Counted from the stretch's first letter, positions 1 to 9,058 are shown. The stretch is 64,000 bases of DNA from Pseudomonas frederiksbergensis (GCF_003732665.1 NZ_MOBP01000021.1:51976-115975), one strand, 5' to 3'. A program made the numbers and translations. Notes: a model not told the origin generated them from the letters alone.

Positions 1-74
1 CTCGCGAAGAGGCCAGCACATTCAACATCAATGTCGCCTGCCAGTCCGCCTTCGCGAGCAAGCTCGCTCCCACA
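1..74. repeat. REP/REPIN element, cut by window edge
   Basis: This is the right part of an inverted REP pair. The sequence ends in ttcgcgagcaagctcgctcccac, the complement of the REP core found throughout the window. The left arm is outside the window. Confidence 0.8.
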
Positions 75-120
75 ATTGATCGGCGGCGGACGCATGTTCC
101 GCGCACACCACACATCCCCC

Positions 121-210
121 TGTGGGAGCGAGCTTGCTCGCGAAGAGGCCGGCACATTCAACATTGATGTCGCCTGCCAGTCCGCCTTCGCGAGCAAGCC
201 CGCTCCCACA
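121..210. repeat. REPIN (inverted REP pair)
   Basis: Two REP cores face each other (tgtgggagcgagcttgctcg at the left, the complementary form ending in cgctcccaca at the right), separated by about 40 bp. It lies just beyond the stop codon of the alpha/beta hydrolase gene. Confidence 0.85.
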
Positions 211-227
211 GTAATTGGCGGCAGAAG

Positions 228-1247
228 TTACAGGTGATCCGCGTCAATCACTGCCTGGGCAAAGGCCTTCGGGTCTTCCTGGGGCAGGTTGTGGCCGATG
301 CCGCCGTTGATCAACCGGTACTCATATTTACCGGTGAAGCGTTTGGCGTAGTCCTCAGCAGCCGGGTGCGGCGCGCCGTTGGCATCGCCTTCCATGGTGA
401 TGGTCGGCACCGTGATGCTGGGCGCCTTGGCCAGTCGCTGTTCCAGCGCTTCATATTGCGGTTCACCCTGGACGATACCCAGGCGCCAGCGGTAGTTGAA
501 TATCGTGATCGCCACATGATCCGGGTTGTCCAGCGCCGCCGCGCTGCGGTCGAAGGTGGCGTCGTCGAAGGTCCATTTTGGCGAGGCGGTTTGCCAGATC
601 AGCTTGGCGAAATCATGGCGATTCTTCTCGTAGCCAGCCTCACCACGATCAGTGGCGAAGTAGAACTGATACCACCATTGCAACTCAGCCTTGGGCGGCA
701 ATGGATTTTTGCCCGCGGCCTGGTTACCGATCAGGTAGCCACTCACCGCCACCAGCGCCTCGACCCGCTCCGGCCACAGCGCCGCGACGATGTCCGCCGA
801 GCGCGCACCCCAGTCGTAGCCACCCAGCACGGCTTTTTTGATCTTCAGCGCGTCCATGAAATCGATGACATCACTGGCCAGCGCCGCGGGTTGACCATTG
901 CGCACGGTCTTGTCCGACAGGAAGTGCGTGTCGCCATAGCCACGGGCATACGGGATCAACACCCGGTAGCCCTTGGCCGCCAGCAACGGCGCGACTTCGC
1001 TGTAACTGTGAATGTCGTAGGGCCAGCCGTGCAGCAGAATCACCACCGGACCGTCAGCGGGGCCGACCTCGGCGTACGCCACATCCAGCAACCCGGTCTT
1101 GACATGCTTCAGCGCGCCGAACGGATCAGCCTTCACCGTACCGACGCTGGCCGCAGCAGGCTCCGCAGCCGCGTGGGCAACCGTCGAAAATGCTGCGACG
1201 TTCAGGATCGCAAAAAGGCCGGCTGTAGCGAGTTTGTTCCAGTTCAT
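228..1247 (-). CDS. Exported alpha/beta-fold hydrolase, epoxide hydrolase/dehalogenase type
   Basis: The protein has 339 aa. The start was chosen at the ATG preceded by GAGGAAATCACC, which gives a clear signal peptide (about residues 1-27, ending AHA). An upstream in-frame extension has no such support. Visible hydrolase motifs are the oxyanion-hole HGWP at 73-76, the nucleophile elbow GGYDWG with Asp145, a candidate acid at Asp288 and the catalytic His319 in GIGHN. An Asp nucleophile in G-x-D-W-G is typical of epoxide hydrolases and haloalkane dehalogenases rather than Ser esterases. The signal peptide suggests periplasmic action. It stands alone with a REPIN at its 3' end. The substrate cannot be read from sequence. 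Confidence 0.85.
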   Translation of the reverse strand: MNWNKLATAGLFAILNVAAFSTVAHAAAEPAAASVGTVKADPFGALKHVKTGLLDVAYAEVGPADGPVVILLHGWPYDIHSYSEVAPLLAAKGYRVLIPYARGYGDTHFLSDKTVRNGQPAALASDVIDFMDALKIKKAVLGGYDWGARSADIVAALWPERVEALVAVSGYLIGNQAAGKNPLPPKAELQWWYQFYFATDRGEAGYEKNRHDFAKLIWQTASPKWTFDDATFDRSAAALDNPDHVAITIFNYRWRLGIVQGEPQYEALEQRLAKAPSITVPTITMEGDANGAPHPAAEDYAKRFTGKYEYRLINGGIGHNLPQEDPKAFAQAVIDADHL

Positions 1248-1560
1248 GGTGATTTCCTCGGAATGGCGATGGGCTGTTGTTTTATCTCGATGGAGCCCAT
1301 TCAATCGTTCCGAGGTATCTGCCATGTGTCGTAAACCGCTGCTATCAAGGCTCAAGGTATCAAGCAGGACCTCGGATACACTGCGATACAAAACCTTTGG
1401 GCTGACAGAGCGTAGCCCCAGATCCACAGCACAGCGACGAGCCCCCCGTGGAAGCAAGAATCAACGCTCTCGATATCGACTATGCCCAAGGGTGTTTTTT
1501 CATCGCCGCGTTCCAGCCCTAGAGTGGCGACATCTTCTTACCACTCTCTGGAGCAACATC
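1248..1560. other. Intergenic region between divergent genes
   Basis: This 313-bp stretch separates the leftward hydrolase from the rightward small exported protein and must carry both promoters. I see no convincing gene. The right end holds a 7-bp inverted repeat (agagtgg at 1521-1527, ccactct at 1541-1547) directly before the ribosome binding site of the next gene. Confidence 0.5.
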
Positions 1561-1806
1561 ATGAAACGCATTATCGGTCTTACCTTCGCCCTTACCGTCC
1601 TTGGCGCTACTTCGGCCTACGCTGCACCACAAGCTGTAGCCGCCGTGAAAGTCGGCCAACCGGCGACCCAGAACGTCAACACCGTCGGCATCGACACCGA
1701 ACGCAAAGGCAGCGTCAACCTGCAACAGAACGCCGAACAAACCAAACTCTTCGTCGCGGAAAACCGTCCTGAGTTCGGTTCGAAATATCAGCGTATCGAT
1801 TCGTAA
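1561..1806 (+). CDS. Small exported protein of unknown function
   Basis: The predicted protein is 81 aa with a textbook signal peptide (MKRIIGLTFALTVLGATSAYA, cleavage after residue 21). The mature part is about 60 aa, rich in Gln, Asn and charged residues, without cysteines. The start follows ctggagcaacatc, an acceptable ribosome binding site. A perfect terminator closes the gene 20 bp after the stop, so it is monocistronic. A 7-bp inverted repeat sits in the leader. I recognise no family function; it resembles the many small periplasmic proteins of pseudomonads. Confidence 0.75.
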   Translation: MKRIIGLTFALTVLGATSAYAAPQAVAAVKVGQPATQNVNTVGIDTERKGSVNLQQNAEQTKLFVAENRPEFGSKYQRIDS

Positions 1807-1824
1807 GTTTGTGCCGCTTCAAAC

Positions 1825-1854
1825 AAAAAACCCCGGGTAATTCCGGGGTTTTTT
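1825..1854. terminator. Bidirectional rho-independent terminator
   Basis: The stem aaaaaaccccgg (1825-1836) pairs perfectly with ccggggtttttt (1843-1854) around a 6-nt loop. The A and T tracts make it work on both strands. It lies between the converging small exported gene and the leftward importer operon. Confidence 0.92.
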
Positions 1855-1866
1855 GTGTCTGACGCT

Positions 1867-3294
1867 TTAACCCGTCAACCGCGCCGCCAACGCTTTGGCC
1901 TGACTCGCCACATCCGTCACCGCTGTACTTTCCCACCACATGCCGCGCAACGGCGGGCCCATGGCGAACAGCCGTCCGGCGACTTGCCCGTCGGCATCCA
2001 GCACTGCCCCATCCACCGCCGCCGCAATCCCCAGGGCCAACGGTCCCGGTTTGATCAGGCCCCGTGCCAGCAACTGTTGTGGCAATGGCCGGGCGACTCG
2101 CCGCCAGTCGTATTCGATACCGCTGGAATTGATCAACGCCGCACCGCTGACGATCACCGTCCCCGCCTCACCCCGCCGCCGAATACGAATCCTCACCTCG
2201 CCGTTCAGCGAAGGCTCCAGCCCTTTGAACGATGCGGCCTGAATCCGCAACCGCCCTTCCCCGAGCAAGCGCTCCACCAGCTCCGCGCTCAACGGCGGCG
2301 AACGATGGTGATGACTTTCCCACCACGGCCGCACATGCCGCACAAACTGCCGACGTTGCGCGTCCGTGGCCTGATTCCATAACCGGCCGATATGCGCCCG
2401 CACCGTGTCGAGCGGCGATTGCCAGTCGATGCCTTGGGCGATGGCGTCCCGGCAATGCCGGCGCAGTTCGCGCAGCAACTGACGCGGCGTGCGAATGTTG
2501 TGGTCCTCGGCCAGAAAATCCACCCACGCCGGCGGCTGGCGCCGGACATGGGGCAGCAGTCCATGCCGGGAAAACACTTCGATCGGCCCGCGATGCCCGG
2601 CCTGCTCCAGCGATACCACCGCATCGACCATGGTCAGGCCCGAGCCGATGATCAGCACCGTGGATTGCGGATCGAGTTGCTGCATGGCCGCGACATCCCA
2701 CGGGTCCAGCGCCGCCGCGTTCAAACCGCTGGACTCGGTCTGCGGGGTGCGTGCGGCGGGGAACATCCCCGTGGCCAGCACCGCAAACGCGCCCTGCAAG
2801 CGTTGACCGTCGCTCAAGGTCAGTCGCACCGAATCATCGAAGGTTTGCAGGTCCACTACCTCGGCCCGCACATGCTCCACCGTCGAACCGTTCACCGCGC
2901 CCAGCGCCTGGGCCTCCGCCAAACGCTGTTGCACGTACAAGCCAAAAATCCCCCGGGGCGGGAACAACTCGCTGATCGGCACATGCTGCTGATCCGACTC
3001 CGGCCAGCCGCCCGCCGCGATGTAGTCCGTCAGCCATTGCGTCAGGTCATCGGCGTTATCCGGATCGACGCTCATCCGCGCCGCGTTGCCGTTCAGCGTA
3101 TGGCCCAACTCGACCGCGCTGTAGGCCTCGCCCCGGCCGAGTTCGGCGCGGGGCTCGATCACCAACAGCGAACGCTGGCCGGGCAAACGCAACAGTTGCG
3201 CCGCCAGCATCGCGCCGCTGAGGCCGCCGCCGATGATCAGGATGTCTGCGTGGCGGATGGCGTCGGTCGCCTGTCCGCTGGGGGGTTGGTTCAT
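1867..3294 (-). CDS. FAD/NAD(P)-binding protein (NAD_binding_9 type)
   Basis: The protein has 475 aa and a Rossmann dinucleotide-binding loop IIGGGLSGAM at residues 20-29. A second nucleotide-binding loop, LIIGSGLTMVDAV, lies near residue 215. This two-loop layout is that of the FAD-NAD(P)-binding family whose members are often annotated only as hypothetical oxidoreductases. Its start lies 13 bp from the stop of the upstream ABC ATPase gene, so it is probably the last gene of the importer operon. That position suggests oxidation of the imported compound or a related metabolite, but the substrate is unknown. The operon ends at the bidirectional terminator beyond. Confidence 0.8.
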   Translation of the reverse strand: MNQPPSGQATDAIRHADILIIGGGLSGAMLAAQLLRLPGQRSLLVIEPRAELGRGEAYSAVELGHTLNGNAARMSVDPDNADDLTQWLTDYIAAGGWPESDQQHVPISELFPPRGIFGLYVQQRLAEAQALGAVNGSTVEHVRAEVVDLQTFDDSVRLTLSDGQRLQGAFAVLATGMFPAARTPQTESSGLNAAALDPWDVAAMQQLDPQSTVLIIGSGLTMVDAVVSLEQAGHRGPIEVFSRHGLLPHVRRQPPAWVDFLAEDHNIRTPRQLLRELRRHCRDAIAQGIDWQSPLDTVRAHIGRLWNQATDAQRRQFVRHVRPWWESHHHRSPPLSAELVERLLGEGRLRIQAASFKGLEPSLNGEVRIRIRRRGEAGTVIVSGAALINSSGIEYDWRRVARPLPQQLLARGLIKPGPLALGIAAAVDGAVLDADGQVAGRLFAMGPPLRGMWWESTAVTDVASQAKALAARLTG

Positions 3295-3307
3295 CGCATT
3301 CTCACGG

Positions 3308-4075
3308 TCAGTGTTTGCCTAAATAGAAGTCGTGCAAATCGCCCCGGGCCAGCAGCTCTTCGGCGCTGCCGGACAACACCACCCGCCCGGTATCGAGCAC
3401 ATAAGCCTGGGACGCGTACTTGAGCGCCACATTAATGTTTTGCTCGGCAATCAGGAAGCTCACCTGCTCGTCGCGATTGAGCTGGGCGACGATCTCGAAA
3501 ATCTCCTGGACGATAATAGGCGCCAAACCCATGGAAGGTTCATCAAGCAGTACCAAAGTAGGACGTGTCATCAATGCACGACCGATGGCGACCATCTGCT
3601 GCTCGCCACCGGAGGTCAACCCGGCCTGGGTCTTGCGCTTGGTTTTCAGGCGGGGGAACCAGGCGTAGATGCGCTCCAGATCACGGGCCAGGTCCTGGCG
3701 ACTCAAGCGTCGGACAAACCCGCCGCTACGCAGATTGTCCTCCACCGTCAATTGCGCGAACACGTGCCGGCCCTCGAGCACATGGACCATGCCCTGGCGC
3801 ACCCGCACACTCGGATCGACCCCGGCCGTATCGCGGCCAAGAAACTCGATGCTGCCGCGACTGACCTGCGCCCGTTCGGCCCGCACCAGCCCGGAAATCG
3901 CCTTGAGCGTGGTGCTTTTGCCCGCGCCGTTGGCCCCGAGCAATGCAACGATGCCACCCTTGGGCACCGTCAGCGAAACCCCGGCCACGGCCAGGATCGC
4001 ACCGTCGTAGATCACTTCGATGTCCTTGACCTGCAACAGGTCATGGGCGGCGATGTCGCTGGCGGCGTGGCTCAT
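3308..4075 (-). CDS. LivF-like ABC transporter ATP-binding protein
   Basis: This 255-aa ATPase has a Walker A loop GANGAGKST near residue 48, a signature TSGGEQQM near 155 and Walker B LVLLDEPSMGLAP near 175. The order and length match LivF, one of the two ATPases of hydrophobic-amino-acid-type (HAAT) importers. The signature begins TSGG instead of the usual LSGG. It follows the binding-protein gene by 3 bp and precedes the FAD-protein gene by 13 bp. It would power uptake at the inner membrane with the LivG-like partner at 7380-8156. Confidence 0.93.
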   Translation of the reverse strand: MSHAASDIAAHDLLQVKDIEVIYDGAILAVAGVSLTVPKGGIVALLGANGAGKSTTLKAISGLVRAERAQVSRGSIEFLGRDTAGVDPSVRVRQGMVHVLEGRHVFAQLTVEDNLRSGGFVRRLSRQDLARDLERIYAWFPRLKTKRKTQAGLTSGGEQQMVAIGRALMTRPTLVLLDEPSMGLAPIIVQEIFEIVAQLNRDEQVSFLIAEQNINVALKYASQAYVLDTGRVVLSGSAEELLARGDLHDFYLGKH

Positions 4076-4078
4076 GGC

Positions 4079-5419
4079 TTATTCATCCCCGGTGCAGGTG
4101 CGTGGCGTCAGGCCTTTTTCCTTGGCGAACGCAGCCGACTTTTCGTCGATCAACGGCCGCAGCAAGGCGCGATCCGCCGGGATCCAGTCGCTGATCAGCG
4201 TCCAGTTGGCGCCGTCCCACTGCTGCACCCGCGCCGAACCGCCGCCCTCGTGGTCCTTGCACGACAATTTGAGGTTTTGCATCAACCCGAAGTAACCCAT
4301 GTCCTTGAGCCGCGCGTCGTCGATGTTCAAGTGCTCCAGGCCCCAGCGCCCTTCCTCGCCATTGAGCGGACGCTTGCCGAATTTGCCCTGGGCGGTGCGG
4401 ATCGCTTCGACCATCACCGCCGCGTTCACCAGCCCGGAGTTGTAGTAGACGCTGCCGAAATTCTTCAGGTCCTTGAGGTCGCTCTTACCCTTGTCGAGGA
4501 TGAATTGCTTGAGGCGTTTGTGGATCTCGAAATCGGTGCCGGCCGGGTATGGCGTCAGCGCCAGATAACCTTTGGCGGCGGCGCCTGCGGGCAACACGTC
4601 TTCGCTGGAACTGGCCCAGATATCGCCGACGATATGGTCCACCGGGAAGCCGAAACGGGCAGCGGTCTTGACCGCCACGGGCGTGGAAACGCCCCAGGTG
4701 CGCAGGAACACCCAATCCGGGTTGACCTGGCGAATCTGCCGCCATTGCGACGACTGTTCGTTGCCCGGGTCCGCTACCGGAATCTGGATATTTTCAAAGC
4801 CGTACTTCTCGGCCAGCAACTTCAGCGGTCCGAGAGTTTCGCGCCCGTAAGCCGAGTCGTGGTAGACCGTGGCAATCTTCTTGCCCTTGAGTTTGTCGAA
4901 CCCGCCCTCGCGCTGGGCGATGTAGTTGATCAGGCTCGACGCCTCGCTGTAGAAAGTCAGCATCACCGGGAAGTTGTACGGGAACACCGTGCCATCGGTG
5001 GCTTCGGTGCGGCCGTAGCCGAGGGTGATCAGCGGGATTTTGTCGACCTCGGCCCGCTCGCTCAAGGCATACGCCGCCGGGGCACCGTTAGGGGAATAGA
5101 TCGCCACCGGCGCGCCGTCCAGGCCTTTTTTGAAGCGCTCGTAGCACTCGATGCCCTTCTCCGCCGTCCATTCGGTCTCGCATTCCTGCCAGACCAGTTT
5201 GACGCCGTTGATCCCACCCTCCACCTCATTGATGTAGTTCAGGTAATCGAGCATCCCGGCCCACACCTGCACGCCGCTGGAGGCGTAGGCGCCGACCCGG
5301 TAGGTGGCCAACGGGAAGAATTGCTGGTCCGCCGAAGCCTGGGCCAGCGGCACCGCACTGCTGAAAACCGCCAACGTCAGGGCGGCGCCGAGCAAGGAAC
5401 GTTTCAAGGATGCACGCAT
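4079..5419 (-). CDS. HAAT-type periplasmic substrate-binding protein
   Basis: The protein has 446 aa with an N-terminal signal peptide (about 1-29, ending AQA) and the two-lobed periplasmic-binding fold of the LivJ/Peripla_BP_6 type. Recognisable stretches include GGINGVKLVWQECETEW near residue 67 and YHDSAYGRETLGPLKLLAEKYG near 190. It is longer than LivJ (about 370 aa), as is common for members that bind aromatic acids, urea or amides. It lies between the LivM-like (25 bp) and LivF-like (3 bp) genes. The ligand is not determined; true branched-chain amino acids are only one option. Confidence 0.9.
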   Translation of the reverse strand: MRASLKRSLLGAALTLAVFSSAVPLAQASADQQFFPLATYRVGAYASSGVQVWAGMLDYLNYINEVEGGINGVKLVWQECETEWTAEKGIECYERFKKGLDGAPVAIYSPNGAPAAYALSERAEVDKIPLITLGYGRTEATDGTVFPYNFPVMLTFYSEASSLINYIAQREGGFDKLKGKKIATVYHDSAYGRETLGPLKLLAEKYGFENIQIPVADPGNEQSSQWRQIRQVNPDWVFLRTWGVSTPVAVKTAARFGFPVDHIVGDIWASSSEDVLPAGAAAKGYLALTPYPAGTDFEIHKRLKQFILDKGKSDLKDLKNFGSVYYNSGLVNAAVMVEAIRTAQGKFGKRPLNGEEGRWGLEHLNIDDARLKDMGYFGLMQNLKLSCKDHEGGGSARVQQWDGANWTLISDWIPADRALLRPLIDEKSAAFAKEKGLTPRTCTGDE

Positions 5420-5444
5420 GTTGTCTCTCTAATAGGTCAGGAAT

Positions 5445-6494
5445 TCAGAAGCGCAGCGGCCAGTGGCTCAGCCGTTCACGAAGGTTGCCCAGCAGGCGAA
5501 TCAAGCCCTCCGGTTCTTTGATCAGGAACAGGATGATCAGCACGCCGAAGATGATTTTTTGCAGGTTTTGCAGTTGCCCGGCGTCCACCGAGCCGCCGAA
5601 CAAGGCTTGCCCGGCGTGGCTGAGCAGGATCGGCAGCAGGCTGATAAACGCCGCGCCGACGAAGTTGCCGGCGATGCTGCCCATGCCACCGATAATGATG
5701 ATGAACAGGATCTGGAACGAACGATTGATATCGAAGCTACTGGCGCTGGCGGTGCCCAGGTAGGCGAAGGCCCACAACGCACCGGCGATGCCGAGGTAGA
5801 ACGAACTGACGGCGAACGCCAGGTGTTTGTAGCGCACCACCGGGATGCCGATCACCGCAGCGGCGGTGTCCATGTCGCGGATCGCCATCCAGTTGCGGCC
5901 GATCTGGCTTTTCACCAGGTTCACCGCGACCCAGGTCAACAGCAACACCGTGGTCAGGGTCAGCAAGTAACGACCGACCGGTGTGTTGAGATCGTGGCCG
6001 AACAGTGCCAGTTTCGGCGCGGAAATGGTCCCGGAGGAACCGTAGTTGTAGAACCAGGGGAATTTGACGAACAGCCATTCGAGGAAGAATTGCGCGGCCA
6101 ACGTGGTGACCATCAGGTAAAAACCCCTGATCCGCGAACTTGGCAAACCGAACACGAAGCCGACCACGGCGCTGATCAATCCGCCGCCGAGCAGCGCCAC
6201 CGGCAGACCCAACTCGGGCAGTCGCAGCAGAAAGCCGTAAGTGACAAAAGCCCCGACCGCCATGAATCCCGCCGCGCCGACCGATGTCTGGCCGGTGTAA
6301 CCCGTCAGCAGGTTAAGGCCGAGCCCGGCCAGGGACAGCACCAGGAACGGGATCAGAATCGCGTTCAGCCAATAGTCATTGCCGGTCAGCGGCACGATGA
6401 CGAAAGCGATCAGCAGTAGAGCGCTCAGTCCGATGGACACACGGCGCTGGACCAATAGCGACGGCGCGGTTTCGCGGGTAAGGGAAATCGACAT
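5445..6494 (-). CDS. LivM-like ABC transporter permease
   Basis: This 349-aa inner-membrane protein has about ten hydrophobic segments. It carries the LivM-type stretch LSLAGLGLNLLTGYTGQTSVG and, near the C-terminus, the cytoplasmic loop FIIIIGGMGSIAGNFVGA. The start was set at the ATG 4 bp after the LivH-like stop; a longer reading frame adds 26 unsupported residues that overlap the upstream gene. It pairs with the LivH-like permease to form the translocation channel. Confidence 0.92.
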   Translation of the reverse strand: MSISLTRETAPSLLVQRRVSIGLSALLLIAFVIVPLTGNDYWLNAILIPFLVLSLAGLGLNLLTGYTGQTSVGAAGFMAVGAFVTYGFLLRLPELGLPVALLGGGLISAVVGFVFGLPSSRIRGFYLMVTTLAAQFFLEWLFVKFPWFYNYGSSGTISAPKLALFGHDLNTPVGRYLLTLTTVLLLTWVAVNLVKSQIGRNWMAIRDMDTAAAVIGIPVVRYKHLAFAVSSFYLGIAGALWAFAYLGTASASSFDINRSFQILFIIIIGGMGSIAGNFVGAAFISLLPILLSHAGQALFGGSVDAGQLQNLQKIIFGVLIILFLIKEPEGLIRLLGNLRERLSHWPLRF

Positions 6495-6498
6495 GGGT

Positions 6499-7380
6499 TC
6501 AGACTCGCTCGATGGCGCGCTCGCCGAACAGGCCGGCGGGACGCATATACAGGAAGGCCAGGGCCAGGACATAGGCGAACCACGGCGTGATGCCGCCGCC
6601 GATCAGCGGGCCGATATAGACCTCTGCGAGGTTCTCCGCCGCGCCGACAATCAGCCCGCCGACAATCGCCCCGCCAATCGAGGTGAAGCCGCCGATGATC
6701 AGCACCGGCAAGGCCTTGAGCACCACCAGCGACAGGGAAAACTGCACCCCTTGGCGCGCCCCCCAGAGCAATCCGGCCACCAGCCCGACCACCCCGGCCA
6801 CCGCCCAGACGATCTGCCAGATGCGATTGAGGTTGATGCCGATCGACAACGCCGCAGTGGTGTCATCCGCCACGGCGCGCAGGGATACGCCGATCCGGGT
6901 CTTGTTGAACAGCAGCGCCAGCACGGTCACCAGCACGATGGCCGCAGCGGCGGCGATCAGGTCGAATTGGCTGACCATCATCCCGCCGATGAAAATCGGT
7001 ACGTCATCGATACCCAAATCCAGCGCCCGCACTTGCGAGCCCATCAAGCCCTGAGCCAGGCCTTCGATGATGAACGACAGGCCCAACGTGGCCATGAACA
7101 AAGTGATTTGCGAACGGTTGACCAAGGGCCGCAGCACCAGCCGTTCGATCAGCAGCGCGCCGATGATCATCACCAGCACCGTCAGCAACAGCGCCAACGC
7201 AAATGGCACGCCCTGATCGTGCAGGCTGACAAAGGTCAGCGCAGCGAACAGCAGCATCGAGCCCTGGGCAAAATTGAACACGCCGCTGGCCTTGTAAATC
7301 AGCACGAAGCCGATGGCGACCAGGGAATACATGGTGCCGGCGAGCAGGCCGCCGAGCAGGGTTTCGAAGAAGAACGTCAT
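6499..7380 (-). CDS. LivH-like ABC transporter permease
   Basis: The protein has 293 aa, the normal length for LivH. It starts LLGGLLAGTMYSLVAIGFVLIYKASGVFNFAQG, a typical N-terminus of this permease family, and ends with the loop LIIGGFTSIGGAIVGGL plus a final hydrophobic segment. It shares one base with the end of the LivG-like gene (7380), indicating translational coupling. It forms the membrane channel with the LivM-like protein. Confidence 0.93.
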   Translation of the reverse strand: MTFFFETLLGGLLAGTMYSLVAIGFVLIYKASGVFNFAQGSMLLFAALTFVSLHDQGVPFALALLLTVLVMIIGALLIERLVLRPLVNRSQITLFMATLGLSFIIEGLAQGLMGSQVRALDLGIDDVPIFIGGMMVSQFDLIAAAAAIVLVTVLALLFNKTRIGVSLRAVADDTTAALSIGINLNRIWQIVWAVAGVVGLVAGLLWGARQGVQFSLSLVVLKALPVLIIGGFTSIGGAIVGGLIVGAAENLAEVYIGPLIGGGITPWFAYVLALAFLYMRPAGLFGERAIERV

Positions 7381-8156
7381 CAGTGCACCACTCCCAGATA
7401 CGCCGCGATCACGTCGGGATCGGCCTGCACTTGCGCGGGGGTGCCGTCGCCGACCTTGCGTCCGTAATCGAGCACCACCACATGGTCGGACAGGCCCATG
7501 ACCACGCTCATGTCGTGTTCGATCAGCACCACCGTGGTGCCCAGATCACGATTGATGTCGGCGATGAAGCGGGCCATTTCCTGTTTCTCTTCGGCGTTCA
7601 TCCCGGCCATGGGTTCGTCGAGCAACAACAGGCGCGGGCCGGCGATCAAGGCGCGGCCCAGTTCCACGCGTTTTTGCAGGCCATAGGACAAATTGCCCAC
7701 CGGCACATCGCGGTGGGCTTGCAGTTCGAGGAATTCGAGAATGCCCTGGGCTTGCTGGCGGAAGTCCTGCGCCTCGCGTCGGGCGCGGGGCAGGTTCAGC
7801 GCCTGCTCGATAAAGCTGCTGCGCAGGTGCCGGGACAGGCCGGTGAGGATGTTGTCGATCACGCTCATTTTCTTGAACAACGCGTTGTTCTGGAACGTGC
7901 GGCCGATGCCCCGGCGAGCGGCGCTTAATGGGTCGATGCGTTTGAACGGTTGCTGCTCGAACACAATCGAGCCGGCATCGAAACGGTACACGCCATTCAA
8001 CACGTTCAGCAGCGAACTCTTGCCCGCGCCGTTGGGGCCGATCAGCGCGCAGATCTCGCCCCGGCGTACGTCGAAGGACAATTTGTTGATCGCCTTCACG
8101 CCTTTGAACGACAGGGAAATGCCGCTGACTTGCAGGATGGAATCGGTCGAGCTCAT
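7380..8156 (-). CDS. LivG-like ABC transporter ATP-binding protein
   Basis: The ATPase has 258 aa with Walker A GPNGAGKSS near residue 39, signature SYGLQKRVELGRAL near 156 and Walker B LLLLDEPMAGMN. The diverged signature (SYGLQ rather than LSGGQ) is usual for LivG proteins. It overlaps the upstream AMP-binding-like gene by 4 bp and the LivH-like gene by 1 bp, so the importer genes are tightly coupled. It acts on the cytoplasmic face with the LivF-like ATPase. Confidence 0.93.
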   Translation of the reverse strand: MSSTDSILQVSGISLSFKGVKAINKLSFDVRRGEICALIGPNGAGKSSLLNVLNGVYRFDAGSIVFEQQPFKRIDPLSAARRGIGRTFQNNALFKKMSVIDNILTGLSRHLRSSFIEQALNLPRARREAQDFRQQAQGILEFLELQAHRDVPVGNLSYGLQKRVELGRALIAGPRLLLLDEPMAGMNAEEKQEMARFIADINRDLGTTVVLIEHDMSVVMGLSDHVVVLDYGRKVGDGTPAQVQADPDVIAAYLGVVH

Positions 8157-9058
8157 GCGATGTCCCGTTTGAATTCGGCGAGCCAGGTCGGCGCGGTTTG
8201 GGTGTCGGGGCTGCGGGTGGCTTGCCAGATGAAATGCAGGTTGTGGAAGCCCAGCAATCGGCGCACGCGGTTTTTGATCAGGCGTTGCAGCGGTTTTTCT
8301 GGGTGGGCGATGGCCCAGTCGCAGAGGCGTCGGCGCCAGGTGCCTTGGGGCGCGAGGCGACTTTCAATTTCGTCCGCCAGGCGTTGCAGGCGTTCGGCGG
8401 ACAACAGCAACCCGGAGGGCGCGACTTCCCGGCGATCACGACTGGCGCTGCCGGGGCTTTCCGGGAAGGCCAGGGCTTGGCCGCTGGCCAGCCATTGATC
8501 GAGCAACACGGTGAGGCCGTCCTGCCAGTCGGTGCCCTCTTCGCTCCAGAGTTGGGCGCTGTTGATGCCGAGGCGCAGGCGTTGCGGGGGTTCGACCGGG
8601 CCGAGGAGTTGGTCAAAATCCAGCAGTGATTGGCCGTGGTTGAGCCACAGTTGTCGGGTTTGCCGACCCTGGATAAAAGCGTGGGTCGGACGGCTGCGCC
8701 ACAGCGCTTTGTGCAGTGATTCGGCGTCGAGGGTGTCGGGCAAGGTGAGGACTTCACCGCCGACATGCTTCGCCGCCAGCGCCAGCAGCAACAGGTTCGG
8801 TTCGAAAGCACCGCTCAGTGCCAAGCGCGAGTCTTCGGTAAACCCCTGCTGGCGGAAGCCATCGGCCAAACGCTCGACATCGCGCAAGGCATCGATCCAG
8901 CGCCAGACAAACCACTGACCGTGGCGCTTATGTCGCAGCGCGGTTTGCAACGGACTGACCTGCCCCCAATGGCGCAATTGCTCCAAAGCCTGGGGCGCCT
9001 TGACCTGCCATTCGACAGAGTCCGCGATTGGCGGACGCTTGAGTTCATGCACGCTCAT
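8153..9058 (-). CDS. Reduced AMP-binding (acyl-CoA synthetase-like) protein
   Basis: The protein has 301 aa. Residues 25-150 follow the N-terminal part of long-chain acyl-CoA synthetases (PLQTALRHKRHGQWFVWRW, then ADGFRQQGF, LALSGAFEPNLLLLALAAKHVGG). Residues 250-285 (PLQRLIKNRVRRLLGFHNLHFIW) resemble the segment that in full enzymes follows the adenylation core. The Ser/Thr/Gly-rich ATP loop (YTSGTTG-type), the downstream aspartate motif and the C-terminal lid domain are missing; family members are about 550-650 aa. Adenylation activity is therefore unlikely. It is first in the importer operon and overlaps the LivG-like gene by 4 bp. It may be a degenerate remnant or a non-catalytic partner. 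Confidence 0.65.
   Translation of the reverse strand: MSVHELKRPPIADSVEWQVKAPQALEQLRHWGQVSPLQTALRHKRHGQWFVWRWIDALRDVERLADGFRQQGFTEDSRLALSGAFEPNLLLLALAAKHVGGEVLTLPDTLDAESLHKALWRSRPTHAFIQGRQTRQLWLNHGQSLLDFDQLLGPVEPPQRLRLGINSAQLWSEEGTDWQDGLTVLLDQWLASGQALAFPESPGSASRDRREVAPSGLLLSAERLQRLADEIESRLAPQGTWRRRLCDWAIAHPEKPLQRLIKNRVRRLLGFHNLHFIWQATRSPDTQTAPTWLAEFKRDIA

Noticed and set aside
1248..1457. N-terminal extension of the alpha/beta hydrolase
   Set aside because: The ATG at 1247 has a strong ribosome binding site and immediately starts a signal peptide; the extension would bury it.
3332..5521. Long open frame on the plus strand opposite the importer genes
   Set aside because: It is antisense to three well-recognised genes, has a low-complexity Arg/Gln/His-rich product and no domain; GC-rich third positions keep such frames open.
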